In this document: positions 12,132-28,118 of the stretch, one piece after another
How the letters are laid out: every line of letters begins with the position of its first letter
Numbering within the stretch: the first letter of the stretch is position 1
Made by a program: the position numbers and the translations under genes
Source: Marasmius tenuissimus
Taxonomy: Eukaryota; Basidiomycota; Agaricomycetes; Agaricales; Marasmiaceae
Direction of reading: 5' to 3'
DNA: 64,000 nucleotides
NCBI GenBank assembly: GCA_029532415.1
Contig: JAQOTA010000053.1
Coordinates: 3,038,001 to 3,102,000, forward strand
The notes under the pieces: generated by a model
Told to the model about the DNA's origin: nothing
Database searches by the model: none
The model's input: only the letters and a program-made list of their open reading frames with translations

Positions 12132-13001
12132 TTAGAATCGAGTGGCATGCCGTGCAGGCTCAGAGACCGCAATGGAAGGAATGTGCATCTCCGAGGCCGT
12201 AGCGTAGGATTCGATAGTATCATGAGATTCAACAGACATGGAGATCGATACGTTGGATAGAGAAATCGTCGACGAGCCGTAAAACCTTGAGCTTTGAGGC
12301 CGAGAAAGAGCTGGGGGAATCTTTGAGGTGTCGCTTGCTTCTGCTCGACCGAATGTAAACTTGGCCAGCATCGAATAGACAGAATTGCATCTTGAAGTAC
12401 TGGCAAGCATCTTCGGACCGTGTGGAAGTGAAGTACTCTGGATCACCAGAAATCGTCAGTCTAGTCATTTTTGAAGAGAAAGTAGAGCCTCACCTTGGTC
12501 GTGGTACTCGCGCTGTCCTCAAACGCCTGACTTCGACCACCCAACATTGAACCCCGGTCATAGTGCTCATCTAGTCGAGACGCATTATAGAGGGACTGAA
12601 AACAATCGTCAGAAGATGTCGACATCCAGCAACACGCCGCTCAGCGAGTTCCCAGAATCGCTTACAATAAGATCATTGACCATCCACTTCCGATGAAGTG
12701 CCTCCTGGAGTTGCTCCGATAACATCTCAGGGTTCATTGTCGGACGGCGCCCTTGTTCCAAGTCGACTATCGCCGCTGCAATCGTAGCGCTAGCAGCCGG
12801 CGTAGCAACCGCCATCGCAGTGCGTGCGTCCTCTCCGGCGGCTCGCCCAGCGGGGGCGGATTCTTGAGCCGAACGACGGAAAGTTCTTCGAAAGAGGTTA
12901 AGAGCTACAAGCAGAGACACAGCAGCCAGGAGAATAAGCGGGCCACGATCCAGAGGTGGCGAGTGGATGAGAGAAGGGGTTGAACCAGGTGGCGAGGACA
13001 T
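12132..13001 (-). CDS. Single-pass membrane protein of unknown function
   Basis: Exons 13001-12666, 12595-12494 and 12437-12132 give 247 aa with consistent phases. There is one hydrophobic segment near residues 20-35 (GPLILLAAVSLLVALNLF) followed by a basic stop-transfer sequence (RRTFRR), so most of the protein is probably on one side of the membrane. The rest is Ala-, Ser- and Thr-rich. A short segment, LSEQLQEALHRKWMVNDLI, looks helical. No family is recognised. The ATG at 13001 is the first in frame; a 5' non-coding exon cannot be excluded. Confidence 0.6.
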
Positions 13002-13374
13002 GGGGGTGAAAGGAAGAGTACTAGCGCCTATAGCCAAGCTTACTTCTCAAGATCCTATGGCACACAAATTGCACAATGCAATGCGCTTGTTGAGTGAGTA
13101 AAAGTACAACGATTGAAGTGGGTACAATACGCTAGAGCTAGTAGTAGTACACAGTAAACAGAGATTACAAGTCGTGACGAAGAGAGAAGGACAATATGGT
13201 ACAAGTACAAGTACATTTGGTACACGGGTCACATCCGAGTAGATTATACGGGAATATGTAGGAGAGAGCGATTCTTGCACGACAACATGAAAAGACGGGA
13301 GAGCATATGTTCCAAGGTTCGCACCCAAGGAATAAATAACGATAACGGCGAGTTCAAAAAGACAGTGAGGGGAA
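13002..13374. other. Intergenic stretch, no gene seen
   Basis: This stretch lies between two minus-strand genes. It is AT-richer than its neighbours with several gtac-containing short repeats (about 13130-13240). No gene is supported. Confidence 0.4.
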
Positions 13375-15101
13375 TCATACCAGTGGTGCCACCTTGGTCT
13401 CAATTTCCAACCCAGGAATGCACGCTCTCAGTACCTGCTCGATGCTTTCGGACCACGAGCGCACCCGTGAAGATGGAGGCGCTCGAATCTTGAGCTCGCG
13501 CAAAGACCAGTCAGCGTAGTGGCGGTGTTGCATAGCTTCGTGGGCCAACCGACAAGGGGTGGTGTAAGCCTGGGCAACATCGACAACCTTAATCTCAAGC
13601 GTCGTGAGCTCCGGAAGTGCCTGAGCGAGAATGTCGAGTAGTCTGGGCGACAACGCTTGGACGCGAAGTGAGAGGGTTTTGATATTGAACAAAGAACCAA
13701 AGACGGATGTTGGGCGGCAACATGGTGATGATGCAAACGACATCTGGGTGGGACTATAGAGGGACGTAAAGTTGTGGAAAGACACGGAAGCTGGCAAGCT
13801 AAAGATCATCTTCAACTCGCTCTCCGTCAACGCGCGATCGGTTAGCACGAGGGTTGAGAGCTGCTCCCCGAGCACGGAGAGACACTTCCGAAGTGGTGCC
13901 AGAGAGCACTTAAGAGGCCGTAAAGGGACCTCAAGGGTGTGAAGTCGTGGGTATGTCTCGTTAGATCCGATATCCACGTTGATGCTTGACCCGGCGCTGC
14001 TGTCCACTCCCACACTAAGGTCTCCACCTGCGATGCGGGCCAGGATTCGTTGGATCCAGAACTTTGCACCGGGGGGCGGTTGCTCTGTAGGGGGCGACGC
14101 GCGCTGGCACTTTAGACGTAACTCCTCAATGTGATCTCCATGTTTCTTAATGAAATGCTCCATGGGCGTCAAGGAGATGTCCACCTCAGCGCCCGGGGAG
14201 GCAGAGACGAATGAGGGAGAGGAGACGTGATGTCCATCAGCAGGAATATCCAACGTGAAGGAGGTCAGATGTGGGAACATTCCAAGGCGGTGGAAGAACC
14301 TATTGAGATCAAGATGCTTCGAATCTGGTGTTGCGGAGACGTGCAACGCACGAAGGGTACGCATCGTGTTATTGACGAAGACGATCAACGAGTCGAGGTG
14401 GTCGTTGATTTCGCCTGCAAGCATCGACCCCGTGTGCAGGTGCAGCTCCAGGCAAGCAAGCTTGGGCAAATGAAGCGGTGCGAGGCTGGAGATCTTCTCC
14501 ATAGGTACCCTGACGGACAGCTTGGTGAGGTTCTGGCGAAGCTGACCGTCGTGGAGAACGGGTCCTAAGAAGGCAGAGAAGAACTCAGGATGGTAATTCG
14601 TTCCAGGAGACCACTGGATTGAGTACTCCTCCAGATGCGGCAGACTGTGCACCGTTTTCCTGACCAGCTCGATGTGCTTCGCAAGCTTGTGCTTTAAGTG
14701 GGCTGAAGCACGCTGAGACGGGTAGTCGGAGTCGAGAAGAGTATTGATTCTATTCCGAAGCTTTGCACGCTTAGTACAGAGCTTGACGGAGCACGAAACA
14801 ATCCAAGGCTTGATTTCCACAGCACGGACATGTTGACCTAAACCCATGCTTGGATTCCTAGGTTTTGGCAAAACTGTAAGCCTTGACGCGCTGGAGATAC
14901 AGATACAAAAGTGGCATACCCCAAAGCTCGAAGGCGCTCCTTTGCCCTCTTATCCCAATCGACAATTTCAATCCTCCTGTACTCAATCTCCTGTGCAATG
15001 AGGCGGAAAGCACTGTTGACGGAGCGCAATCCTTTCAACTCTTCGTTGGAGAGGTAATAGGCAATGCACTTCCAAACATCGAAGGGAACATAGGGAGTCA
15101 T
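13375..15101 (-). CDS. F-box-like protein
   Basis: Exons 15101-14920 and 14857-13375 give 554 aa. The N-terminal ~60 residues have the F-box layout: PYVPFDVWKCIAYYLSNEEL, then LRSVNSAFRLIAQEIEYRRI, matching the common pattern Pro-x-(D/E)-(V/I)-W ... L ... L...L..V...F. The rest is a leucine-rich, repetitive-looking region (LPKLACLELHLHTGS, YPRLHTLEVPLRPLK, LPELTTLEIKVVDVA), as in basidiomycete F-box/LRR-like proteins that present substrates to SCF ubiquitin ligases. The splice junction (RALG/NPSM) is in phase. Substrate unknown. Large paralogous F-box families are normal in Agaricomycetes. Confidence 0.65.
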
Positions 15102-15850
15102 GGTCTGTGCTGCGGTTCTGGGGGAAACCTGGGGAAGCGTTAATGATAGCACTGCCTATTTTTATAGAATAAATCAAGTTATTTTGATGCGCGAGGCTCC
15201 GTAAAATGACTCATTTTCAGAACACGTGTAGAGCTCTCAAACTATCCTTCATGATCATCTGTCGAATGTTGCGCAGCAGTGCAGAGCAGCAGGGAGAGGT
15301 AAGTAGGTAGAGGTCCGTCCCGATTGACGTCTCCTGGATCCTGGTGTTGCCGTACCCGCAATAGGTATCATTCGTGCTTAGGCTGCGTTCATATTCCGCC
15401 TCCTTGACCATCGTGAGTACGGAAAACCTTGAATTTTGGGGATTTTGACATCTGTATGCATTTTGGCAGAGCTACGGGTCGTCGAATGCTTGAAGATGGG
15501 GGTTAGTGGAAGAGTTGAAGCTCGATTACCTCACACCATTATTAAAGTCAGTGCTTGGTCAGTGCCGCAGCCTTCGATCCAACATGGTCCAAGATTATCT
15601 CAGTTTGAAGCTGTACTTACGTCCGTTTGGAGACCTAAATCATGTTGTTATCATCAAAACGAGACCATTTGTGTTCTTGCCGGCCATGTTGTTCACCTTT
15701 GATTCACCTTCAGACCAGTACTTCGCCGTTCACCAAACAGGTGTCACTGTCATCCTAAATTCACGTTATCCCTCCAGGCTTCCAATGAGCTAAACGTACC
15801 ATGCTCCGAGACTCGGAAATCGGGGCTGCTGTCTTCTCCATTCTTCTCCC
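15102..15850. promoter_or_regulatory. Divergent intergenic region between the F-box-like and coiled-coil genes
   Basis: This is a 749-bp gap between divergent genes. A TATA-like tttttatagaataa lies at about 15157-15170 on the F-box side. Short ORFs in both directions have no recognisable product. A 5' exon of the coiled-coil gene could lie here. Confidence 0.35.
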
Positions 15851-18180
15851 ATGAAGCTCAAAGGGAGCCGTCAAAGGCCTCGAGGGTCCTCGTCAACCAA
15901 TAGGGATGAATACCAGCCATTTCTATCTCAGCCGACTCTCTATATTCCAAACCCACCACCCACCGTCAAGCTACAGAGTATTGCAGCTGCCTTGAATGGA
16001 TATGGAACATCCATACACTCTATATTCTTCATCAGTGTCAGGCAACGTCCAAGGTTGGGCAAGTTTTCGGGGCGAAGTATGAGAAGAAGGTGGGTGAGGG
16101 TAGAGTTCCCCTCGACTGAGATGGGTAAGTGACGCGTCAATCCCCAGCTATTTGCTAAGTCCGAATGCCTTTCTAGCTGAACAGGCGTATGTGACCCTCC
16201 ATCGTAAACCAATCCCCGGGGTCAGCCCACAGGTCCTTTTCAATTTCCGTTTCACGCCCTATTTCCCTTCCGTTCCGTGTGATGTAGTCGCAGCGCCCGC
16301 GAGTGCCGGGTCATCGAGGAAACGCTTGGGTCCCCGAAGAGACACGCTCGAAGCACCCTCTGGAACATGCCCCGAGGCCAGAAATGTGGACGTTATACCG
16401 CCAGTCATGGTGAACGGCCTTGAGCAAGATCCCACTGACGTGGAATGTTCCTCGTCTTTAAACCCTCCGGCGAAGAAACACAAGTATATCAGGGGCACCG
16501 TGGAGTACAGAAGTCTTTTGGAAGCCCTGAAGCTCGACAACGAGTACGAGAGCGTAGATAGTAACATCAGTCAAGAACCTGAGCAAACCGACGGCTACTT
16601 GGACACCCCCGAACGAGGTGGGCAAAGGTCGTTTTTTTCTTTCCTCTGATCCTCACGTTTTGCCAGTACTTTACCCGATTTACGAGGACCCCGAAGGTGA
16701 ATGCGAGGAGGACGTCGACGTCTGTTCCGATACCGAGTCCCTCATTGAAATGGCTCACAAGGTTCGATTGCACTCCCTACCAGCATCGGTGGGACAAAGC
16801 TAACCTCTGGCTCTTATTGACATCTAGTTCAATGCTCTCGCCGAGACTCAGCATGAGGTACACCATTCTTTTATCTAGCCTTTTCTCTAACGTAACTCAC
16901 TTTCCTTTCCGCAGCTGGATTCTGCGAGCATCACCGCAGAGCCCGAACAGCTTCCCGTCCCTGCCCTGAAATCCGACCCACCCACGCCTACGCGATCTCT
17001 CAGGTGCACAAGTTCGAACATTTTGGCTTTCGCCGAGGCAGTCCCAAAAGTTGTGCACACCCCTGCAGAACGAGAAAACTCTCAAGGTTATCAGCAGACG
17101 GTGACATCACCTGAAGCTCAGGACTTGATAGACAGTCAGACTAGCACAATCAATTCGCTTCGGAAGGACTTCCACGACCTTCTGAGAGCGGCCGACAGCC
17201 AGACGCTCATCATCGAAGGGCTCCGTAACCTCATCCGGCAACTAGAGTGGGACAAAGCCGACCTTGTGGGGATGGTTGAATCTGCACGAGAACACGGCAC
17301 TCGGCAGATGAAACTATTGCAAGTTCAGGTCGAGGAGATGGAGACGCGCATGGGGTTCATGGAAGCGAGGTTGAATCTTGCAGAGACAAAATGTCGGATA
17401 CTGGAGATGAACGGAAAGCGTGTCAATGGCGAGAGCTTGTCGGAGGAAGTGGAACAGAGGGAGTTACCAGAACTGGAGGCGTCATGTCAACGTTTTGCTG
17501 ATATGATCGCTCACGATGCTCATCACAAACACCTTGCGGCCCGGCGCGAACGTGTACGACTGCGCGAAAAACTCATAATCGAGCAAGCTAGGAGATTGCG
17601 CGAACAAGAGGAACGTCGGCAAATCGTAATACAGGAAGAGGCGGCTCGGAAAGCCCACGAGACCGAGGATCGACAGAGACGAGAGAAAGATCGTAGGCGG
17701 AAGTTGCGAAGGGAGCAGGCTGAGGCTAGGGAGAGAAAAAGGTGTCGGGAGCGGGACATTGAGAGATGGGGTAAGGGAGAATGGACTCCTTCGAGTGCGT
17801 TAGAGAGGTTCAAACTTGTTCTGGCGGAGTTCGAGACAATACCGTATGCCGACGACCAGCCACTCACCACGGGCGCTGTCCCTTGGCCCATTCTCACCGA
17901 CCCCTTTGAACTCGACCCCGAGGACTCTGGGGACGCCCTCGAAGAACTGGAATGGGCGATGGTGGAAACGTTCTTCAAAGAGGTGGTAAATTTGGTTGAC
18001 GGGCCAGAATACAGGAGTCTCCTTGAGCGGACGAACTTGGCGTTTCACCCTGACCGGTGGAAGGCCAGAAGATTGTTGGATACGGTGGTGAACGAGGATG
18101 TCAGAGGATGGCTAGAAACGAAGGGAAACATGGTGGCGCAAGCCGTGACACCATTGTGGAGGGAGTCAAAGCGAGGTTGA
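15851..18180 (+). CDS. Coiled-coil protein with C-terminal HPDRW motif, unknown function
   Basis: Exons 15851-16124, 16177-16617, 16667-16761, 16828-16857 and 16915-18180 give 701 aa; all phases agree. The first half is Ser/Pro-rich and disordered. Residues ~350-590 form a long charged coiled coil (for example KLIIEQARRLREQEERRQIV) followed by a highly basic stretch (RRREKDRRRKLRREQAEAR type). The C-terminal ~130 residues are globular and contain LAFHPDRWKARRLL and a VAQAVTPLW ending. This pattern recurs in uncharacterised basidiomycete proteins and faintly recalls the DnaJ-like end of NFKBIL1-type proteins. Intron 3 (16762-16827) has an unusual GTTCGA donor. No function assigned. Confidence 0.7.
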
Positions 18181-18283
18181 ATGTGAATCTATTCGCGTGC
18201 CATGTAGTATACACATAGGTGTAACAGTCCAACATTTAGCTCATTACAAGAGATTAGGAAGTAAAACGAATTGTACTTTTAAA

Positions 18284-21248
<2,965 letters not shown>

Positions 21249-21809
21249 GGCGGTTGGAAGGAAAGATTGGGAGTGTATGTGGTGAAATAGGATGCGCCGG
21301 GTTTATGTATATGTTGAATTCGAAATCTCTGCGATGATTTTCCCAGCCAATGACTCATACACAAGTGTAACTGCTGCACTGGTGGAGCCTAGCCCTGCTT
21401 CCTGCTGTTATATTGCGATTCATTGAGCTATTTCTACGCCCCCATTCGGATTCTGCAAGCTGTAATTATGCCGTTGGTTGGCTAAAAAGCTCTCAAACGT
21501 CTTCGAATGCTGCGGCAAGTCCAATTGCAAAACTCCCTCTTATCTTATCTACAGTCAATCTTATCTGATATTGATCATTGATTATCTGCAACCATAAAAA
21601 TACATCATTTCTTGGGACATTTTAACTAATCACTGCAAGTACAAACTATATACCAAAATGTGAAGGTGAAGAGTAGATACACGGAGAATAGATACCATAG
21701 CATGTCGTGTCATAAAACTCATAATGTTCATCACTGTCAGGCGTCCTGCATAGGCTGTTATATTATCTATCAAAATGGTGTCAATGTCCTGTTGGCTGTT
21801 CGAGAGTGT
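21249..21809. other. Intergenic stretch upstream of ARG5,6
   Basis: This 561-bp region contains the ARG5,6 promoter at its left end. A TGACTCA-like site (caatgactcatac, about 21350-21362) matches the Gcn4/CPC1 consensus TGACTCA, which is the known general amino-acid control element of fungal arginine genes. The rest is AT-rich with no gene seen. Confidence 0.45.
21348..21360. promoter_or_regulatory. Putative Gcn4/CPC1-type site upstream of ARG5,6
   Basis: TGACTCA is present about 100 bp upstream of the ARG5,6 ATG (21248, minus strand). The consensus is the known binding site of Gcn4/CPC1 bZIP factors, which derepress arginine genes on amino-acid starvation. The site is palindromic, so strand is not assigned. 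A single 7-mer match can be chance. Confidence 0.4.
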
Positions 21810-24800
21810 TCACATATCCCGGTCAGGATCGGAGGGTGGCCTGAATACGCTACGCCAGCTGTTTCTTGTTCGGCTCGACCTCCGACGTCCCCTCGTTGGA
21901 CTAGTACTTGCGTTGTCTTCTGTAGAATTCCGCCCAGTACCAGTAGCATTTTCGTTTGTCGAGCCAGCCTGGGCATTGGTTTGTGTGTACGCGCCGTGGG
22001 GTATAGTGAAGATATTTCGAGGGGGTAGGCGTGGGTTACGCGTTGTAGCTCGAGAACTCGATGGCCCTGCTTGGGTTCTGACGCACTCTCTACAAACGGG
22101 GCAGGTGTTTGCTCCCTTCAACCATTGCTGTTGAAATGAATCAATGTCATGAGTCACGTATGTGATCTAAAGGCTACACACCTCTAGACAAGGTTTATGC
22201 AGCCAGTGAGTGCACTCCGGGAGCTTGAGGACCTGGTCGGTTGACTTGTACTATTAAGGATAATCGTAAGCATGCGTAAAACCCGTGGGCGTTGAGCAAC
22301 ACGTACATCGTCCAAACAGATCGGGCATCGTTTATCGGATTCATCGGATGCCCAGTCCTTGTATAATGCTGTCTCCAGGCCAGAAATGATATGATCAGGT
22401 GTGGCCCGTGTCTTCACCTCGCCGAGAGCACTTTCGAGAGAAATCAACGTTTCGTATGAACCATCGAAGTCCTCGTCCCGCTGCAGAAACAATTGGGTCA
22501 GGAACCGAAAACAGCTCAAAATAGAATGGCAACTCACCATAAAGTCTCCGAGGCTGAATGTACCCCGACCAGTCCTTCGTCTCAAAAGGTCAGTGAGTGT
22601 GACAAAGTCGTTGTCGGCGTCGCCGTAAGTGGGTCGGTGTCGGCCCAATCTTGAGCCAAACGCTCTACCTCTTCCAAAGGGCGGCGGTCGTGCTTCTGGC
22701 ATCGCGGAGCGTTCACGGCGTGTAGGAGAGTTACTGGCAGGTCGACGTCTGTGAGGAAATCCTGGCAGCGAAACAAATCCACCCATGTCGTCCGTTATGG
22801 AAGCAGAGGCACTGTTGCCTGAGGTAGCGCCGCGTGGTCCACGAGGGAAGTGTCTGTCTTCTATTGAACTTCGATCACCATCCCATCGACCGGGCCTGTC
22901 TTCCTCCAGCGTTCCCCAAAGGCCGGAAAGCACTTGAGAATTCCCTCCACCGCTTGCATTGGCTTCGGCGGACTCTCTTCGTTGTCTGTGGTACCGCTCA
23001 ATGAGTTGTTGAGAGCGATGGTCAGAGAGCCCGTCTTGTCGTAAAACGTGCAAGGCATGGTCAAGTCCCCGTAGTTCGCTGCTCGTACTTTCCGAAAGAG
23101 ATGGCTCAGGGTCCGGCAATGCAATATCCAACCTTGAATGACTAGTGAGGTGCCGGTGGAGATCATCGGAAGAACGGGGCTGTGGGTCGGCTGCGGTAAG
23201 CCCATTTCCCAGAAAACGGCGGCGTTGTGCGGCTCGGAGGGTTGGTTGGGTGCGACTACTCTGCGTGCTTGGATGAGGTAACCGGTCAGTCGAGTGACGG
23301 TTGCTTTGTGGTTGGCTAGACACAAAACGCTCTCTTGAAGTCAGGTGGTTGGGTACAGCCTGAGGCAGCGCGCGGGAAGAAGATACTGGATTCTCGAACG
23401 GAAGCGGAGGGATAGAGGGTGGATTTGAGTTGCCGTATAATCGACCACGCTCAACAAGCCTTTGCAGTGTATTTCTATAAGGCCCGGGCGCAAAGCCTTG
23501 CAGGTCGATGCCCCCGTTGCCAATAGGCCCGAAGGAAGCGTGACCTATGTCTTGATTATCTCCACGGAACCGGGAAGACGTTGGAAGCGGTAAGTAGGGA
23601 GCAAACTCAATGGGCGATATGGGGGAGGGAGATCGTTCGAGGCGAGGTACTGCAGCTGAGTTAACCTCATTACGAGTGTCCAGAGGTGGAACAATTCGAG
23701 TAAATGCTGGCAACGCGGGAGACCTGGAAAGAGGAGATACGTCTGGGGGATCTTCAGAGTCGAAAAGAGTACTTCCCAGGTCAGGGGGGGTATCGAAGGG
23801 GGGTTAGGAGGTGAATAGACCTCTGATGTGTCAGTAACCATCTCGGCATCGAGATCAGCGGACGAGATGTCCGGCGTGTGGCTGAACAGCGAAAGCGCAT
23901 AGTCGTTACTTGTGATAGTTCGGGCAATATCCGATATCGACGACGACTGAGAATCGAAGATCGCGGGAGAATCACGTCTCGACTCGTCGAAGGACGACCA
24001 ACGTGGACTGCGGGTGGTGGGTGCTGAGTGATCACCACGCGAGGGACTCCGCGAAGGCCTCGTGCCGTAGCGTCTCGAGTAATCGTCTGAGAACCGAGAA
24101 ACGTAGGCACTCTGAGCCTGCTGAGGTTCCCTGGAACGATCCCACGAGGGGTTGGTAACATCATAGCTCTCCATCAAATCATGCCGAGGAATCTCTGTGT
24201 TCAGGTACCATGGAGTGTTGTTTCTCCTGACATTGGACATGCCTTGTGTGGATCGGGAGCTTCGAGGATGGTGCACAGCGACGGAATGATGCCGACTCGG
24301 ACGTTCGGATTGAGAGAGTAGCTCTGTCATGGCCCGTGGCATTACTGGAGGGCTAGGACTGCGAGGTCGATGATGAGACAATGGTGGAAGAACTGGAGAC
24401 CAGGGATCCGTGTCTGTGTGCGAACCTCCCATGTTCCCACCTGCACGACCAAATGACGTCCTGGTACCAAGAACCTCGCCATCGAACTCGTCGTCAGAAG
24501 GGGGTCCCCAGTTGTAATCGCCAGAATTCGATGCTCGACGGAGACGATCAATGAGTTCGCGGTCGTTTCGACGCCTCAATTCAGCAGCATTCTCTGAGAA
24601 TAGTGACGTAGACCCAGCCAACACGCCTGAATACCGGGATCTATACCGCCGCGGTCTTGCCGTGCCGGTAGAGATGTCTACACCAGGGATGTTATCACCA
24701 GGGAGAAAGAGATCAGGGAAGGACTGACCTCGATCGCTGGTACTGAGTGGCCGTGGGACGGGTCTACTCAAGCGTCTGGATGCACGATAAATTCTCTCCG

Positions 24801-26805
24801 ATTCTGACAACGGTGTTGGATCGTCTTCATCATCTAGGTCTGCAAATGGATTGGTCCAGGAGAATCTCCATCTCCGCTCGTCTGCCCGTGATTGATGAAG
24901 GGGAGTCACGTTGGAGGTGGAGGGAAACACACCTTCTTCGTACGACCGAGCAGCAGTTTCCCTTGGATCCAGGAGGCCCTGTTCGATGTACCTTCGCCTC
25001 CTAGATTCTCCAGGTAAATCGCGTAGTTCAGACTCCGAAGTCTCCTCGCTTTCCCTCGCCATAAGCGATTCCAACGAGGGAGGCGCCCGGTGCTGCCTTC
25101 TCACGTTTGGTTCAGCATTAGCTGATGATCTTCGATTCTCCATCACGCGAGCTCGAAGTCCAGGAACGGTGCTCTCGTAGTCATCCACAGCACTTGAATA
25201 CACACGGAAATGTGGTTCCGCATGGTCGTCGTCTGTAGCCATCCCACCGATCGCACCTGTGCGGTGAGAAGCCCTTTCTCTCCCAAACAATGGATGTTCG
25301 CGGTTTGGTGAGTCAGTATTATCGGTGTGTTCGAACCATCGTGCGAGGTCCGCACTGTTAGAAGTCGATGACGATTGTCGTCGCGGAGGTAGGGGAAGCT
25401 CAGGGCGAGAACTGCTTGGCGGGATGCGATAGGAAAAGGGATTCAAAGGCGTCGTGGGGTGAGTATTCAGAGTCAACGACGGGCTTTCCCTCGACGAATG
25501 GAGATATTGCGATGCAGAATTCTCCCTATTAGCCGGCGGGCGGGACGGCTGGCTCCTCTCCTGTTCCCGGTTCGGCATATGTACGTTCAGCATCTGCCTC
25601 CACGGCGATTCAGATCGAGTGGGTGCACTGTTGAGCGAGCCGCTTCGCCTAACGAAAGACGTCGAGGGCATGAAGGGGAAGGATGTCGGATGTGAACTTG
25701 AACCAGATGTGTCGCTAAAGTCTACACGCGGTGCCACGAAGCTTGATCTGTTCCTCAAACCGGAGGACGAGTCCGTTCTGGTGGGTCGCCGCATATCCAA
25801 GTCAAATGAGCTCAGATCGTCCCGGTTCAGTAACTGTTCCAATGAATCAGAAAGAGAGTACCGCCCGCCAGTAGGGTCAGCTGCAGGAATTGGATCAGGA
25901 TCTGAAGAGCGAGACACGACGCCTGTCTGAGAAGATGGCCCTGTAAATGTTGTATTCAACGATCTTTGGATAAGAACCGCGGTCTGACTCAGGAAATGCT
26001 TACCTCGAGTGGCGATAGCATGGTATGAGTTGAGAACGTGGGCAGCAGATAAAGATGGGGTAGTATTCGTGCGGCCACCAGAGAGGGCGGGCGAGGGCAG
26101 ACTAGCATTCTCAAGGAATGGCATCACGTTTGCGTGCAGTGGCGTCTGATCATCTGGTAAAGATAGAGGTGGGAGCGTGGGCGGGGGTGTTGGTGGGCGT
26201 GGAACGGAGGATCTTGGACTCAAAACATTATATGTCTGGGATTCCAGGTCATCCAGTCTCTCGAGAGACGTTGAATAGCTGTGTTCAGATGAGGTTGTCG
26301 ATTCTCCACCGGGTGACTCCGACGATGAGGTAGGTTCTGTCAAGCCTTCTACTTCGTTCTGGCCGCCATTGAGAGGATAATCTGGCATTTCGATATCCTG
26401 AATATCGGGTGTCGGTAGTCGAGGAGGTTCAAAGGACATTGCCCCAAGTATGTGGGAAGTGACAGAGCGATTGGGTGATAATGCTGCTGTAGTTGACGTT
26501 GATGGCCCAGCTTCCGGCTCGTTTCCTTCAGACAGGCTTGTATCGCTCGAGCCTGATGCAAACGTCGACCCGCTGCTCAACGAATCACCCCCATCTGACA
26601 AACTGCTTGTGCTCCTCGGTCGTTTGTTTCTCTCGTTCCTGCTGCCGCTGGATCCTGCGCCATGACTTCCACTACTGCTACTACCCGCTTCAGCATTGCC
26701 TACAGGGCTATCCAAGTCGAATCCAAACTGGTCAAAGGATCTCTTGAATGAAGTCGTATTGGTCGGGAGCGTAAGATGAAGCTGAGGAGGATAGCTGGAC
26801 GACAT
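21810..26805 (-). CDS. Large RING-H2 E3 ubiquitin ligase with long disordered N-terminus; one apparent frameshift
   Basis: Exons 26805-26004, 25940-22538, 22480-22307, 22250-22182 and 22127-21810 give about 1588 aa if one missing base is allowed. The C-terminal RING-H2 is spread over three exons: CPICLDD, then YKSTDQVLKLPECTHWLHKP, CLE, and QWLKGANTCPVC. That is C-x2-C...C-x-H-x2-H-x2-C...C-x2-C. A helical segment (IISGLETALYKDWASDE) precedes it. The first 1400 residues are Ser/Arg/Pro-rich and disordered. The reading frame shifts by one at a run of seven G (plus strand 23784-23790): PNPPSIPP continues as PDLGSTLFDSEDPPDVSPL in the next frame. The in-frame 63-bp segment 26003-25941 was taken as an intron from its GTAAGC...TTTACAG ends. 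Confidence 0.75.
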
Positions 26806-27080
26806 GGAGGAAGAGTGAAAGTGCAGAATAAGGCGAAAGGGACGTAGTGAAGGTTGCCAGTGTGGGAACCTTTTACAAATTTGGCAATTATGCATTTTGT
26901 ACTGAGTGCTCTTCGGCACTGGCTCGCGACTCTCATGACCCCTGCCAAACCGAGCTCAGGCTGTTCTCTCCTCATTCTGGTTTGATACATTCAACGTCAA
27001 GACGAGTTAAACTTTTGTCAATCATGGTATCTACACGTCTTTGCTCAAGAACACGCCGAGTTACATTTGTTTTGGGTGCC
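26806..27080. other. Short intergenic stretch
   Basis: This lies between the RING-H2 start and the stop of the two-TM gene, both on the minus strand. A plus-strand open frame crosses it but has no gene-like features. Confidence 0.4.
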
Positions 27081-28118
27081 TCATCTGCTCAAACCCTTCT
27101 TCGGAATTTCAATATTTACACGCGGCGGTTCTTCAAAGCGAACGACACGAAACTGAGTAGGCGGCTTAGGAGAAGGGGAAGACGTAGACTCTCGCGTTCG
27201 GCGGCTCAGGCAGCCAAGGGGTATCTGAGCGAACGTGGTAAGTATCAGTTGAAGATGTCATACCAAGATACAGAACGATTACCTCTATTGCAGGCGGCTT
27301 TACCACCCACTTCAAGAAAAGAAGGATAACGAGGCAAATGCTGGATATTGAAATCAAATTCATGCTGGAAGAGTGTTCACAGGCCGCCATATTGCTGACA
27401 ATCACAGTTTGACCTGTCGATGCTGATGCGTCTATGTTTGTTGGATAGGGTGAAGGCGAGCGTATTGCGACATGAAACGAGGCGTTGATAACACCTTACT
27501 CGCGTAGGAGTTAGACTCTGTCAGTTGTAGTGTTGATCATGCTTACCATCCATTATCAGGTCGGTCTCAGAGCCTTCTACTGGCGTCTCTACTGCCTCAG
27601 GAGCAGCGGAATATAATATCCTTGTCCTTGTCCCTGTACTCGCTATCGGCACGGTCGACGTGAGGGGCCTGCCCTCCGCCTCTGTGGGTTCCGGTACTTC
27701 ACTTCCTACCCTCTGGCTTTCTTGGTTTCTGTGTATACCTCGTCAGCTGGCGTGTACTTGCTCGGGAACGAACGAGTGCAACTTGCCCAACTTCATTGGC
27801 GCCACCTTGATTCGGCGACTGTGATGCATCCTTTACGCCTTCATCTGGGGACGGCAAGGAGATGCCTGCGTACTCCGATTCTGGGTCTCGCGCACCGATG
27901 TACGACTCGAGGTCGACAGGGGAAGGGTATTCTATATGCCTTATTGGTGAGGCAGCCACCAGGCCTAGGATGGCAAAGTCTCCTGAGAGGAACAACAATA
28001 CAACGAGATACACTCCGTGGCTTGTAATGGTACGGTTGAACTCATCATCGATGTATCTGTTAGCGGAAAATTTAGTTCATGCCGGGACAGAAAGCGGGCG
28101 AGAGACCTACCCGTACAT
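27081..28118 (-). CDS. Two-TM membrane protein of unknown function
   Basis: Exons 28118-28111, 28056-27774, 27712-27547, 27494-27283 and 27224-27081 are phase-consistent and give 270 aa. An N-terminal hydrophobic segment (GVYLVVLLFLSGDFAILGLV) follows a short NRT-containing tip. A second lies near residue 210 (MNLISISSICLVILLFLKW) followed by a basic tail. The middle is Pro/Glu/Ser-rich. The 8-bp first exon and intron 2 (donor GTTCGT, 27773-27713) are the least certain parts; they were chosen because they are the only sites that keep phase. No family recognised. Confidence 0.45.

Noticed and set aside
26847..27329. 160-codon plus-strand ORF with a basic stretch
   Set aside because: It overlaps the phase-consistent exons of the minus-strand two-TM gene and its own sequence has no family or splice support.
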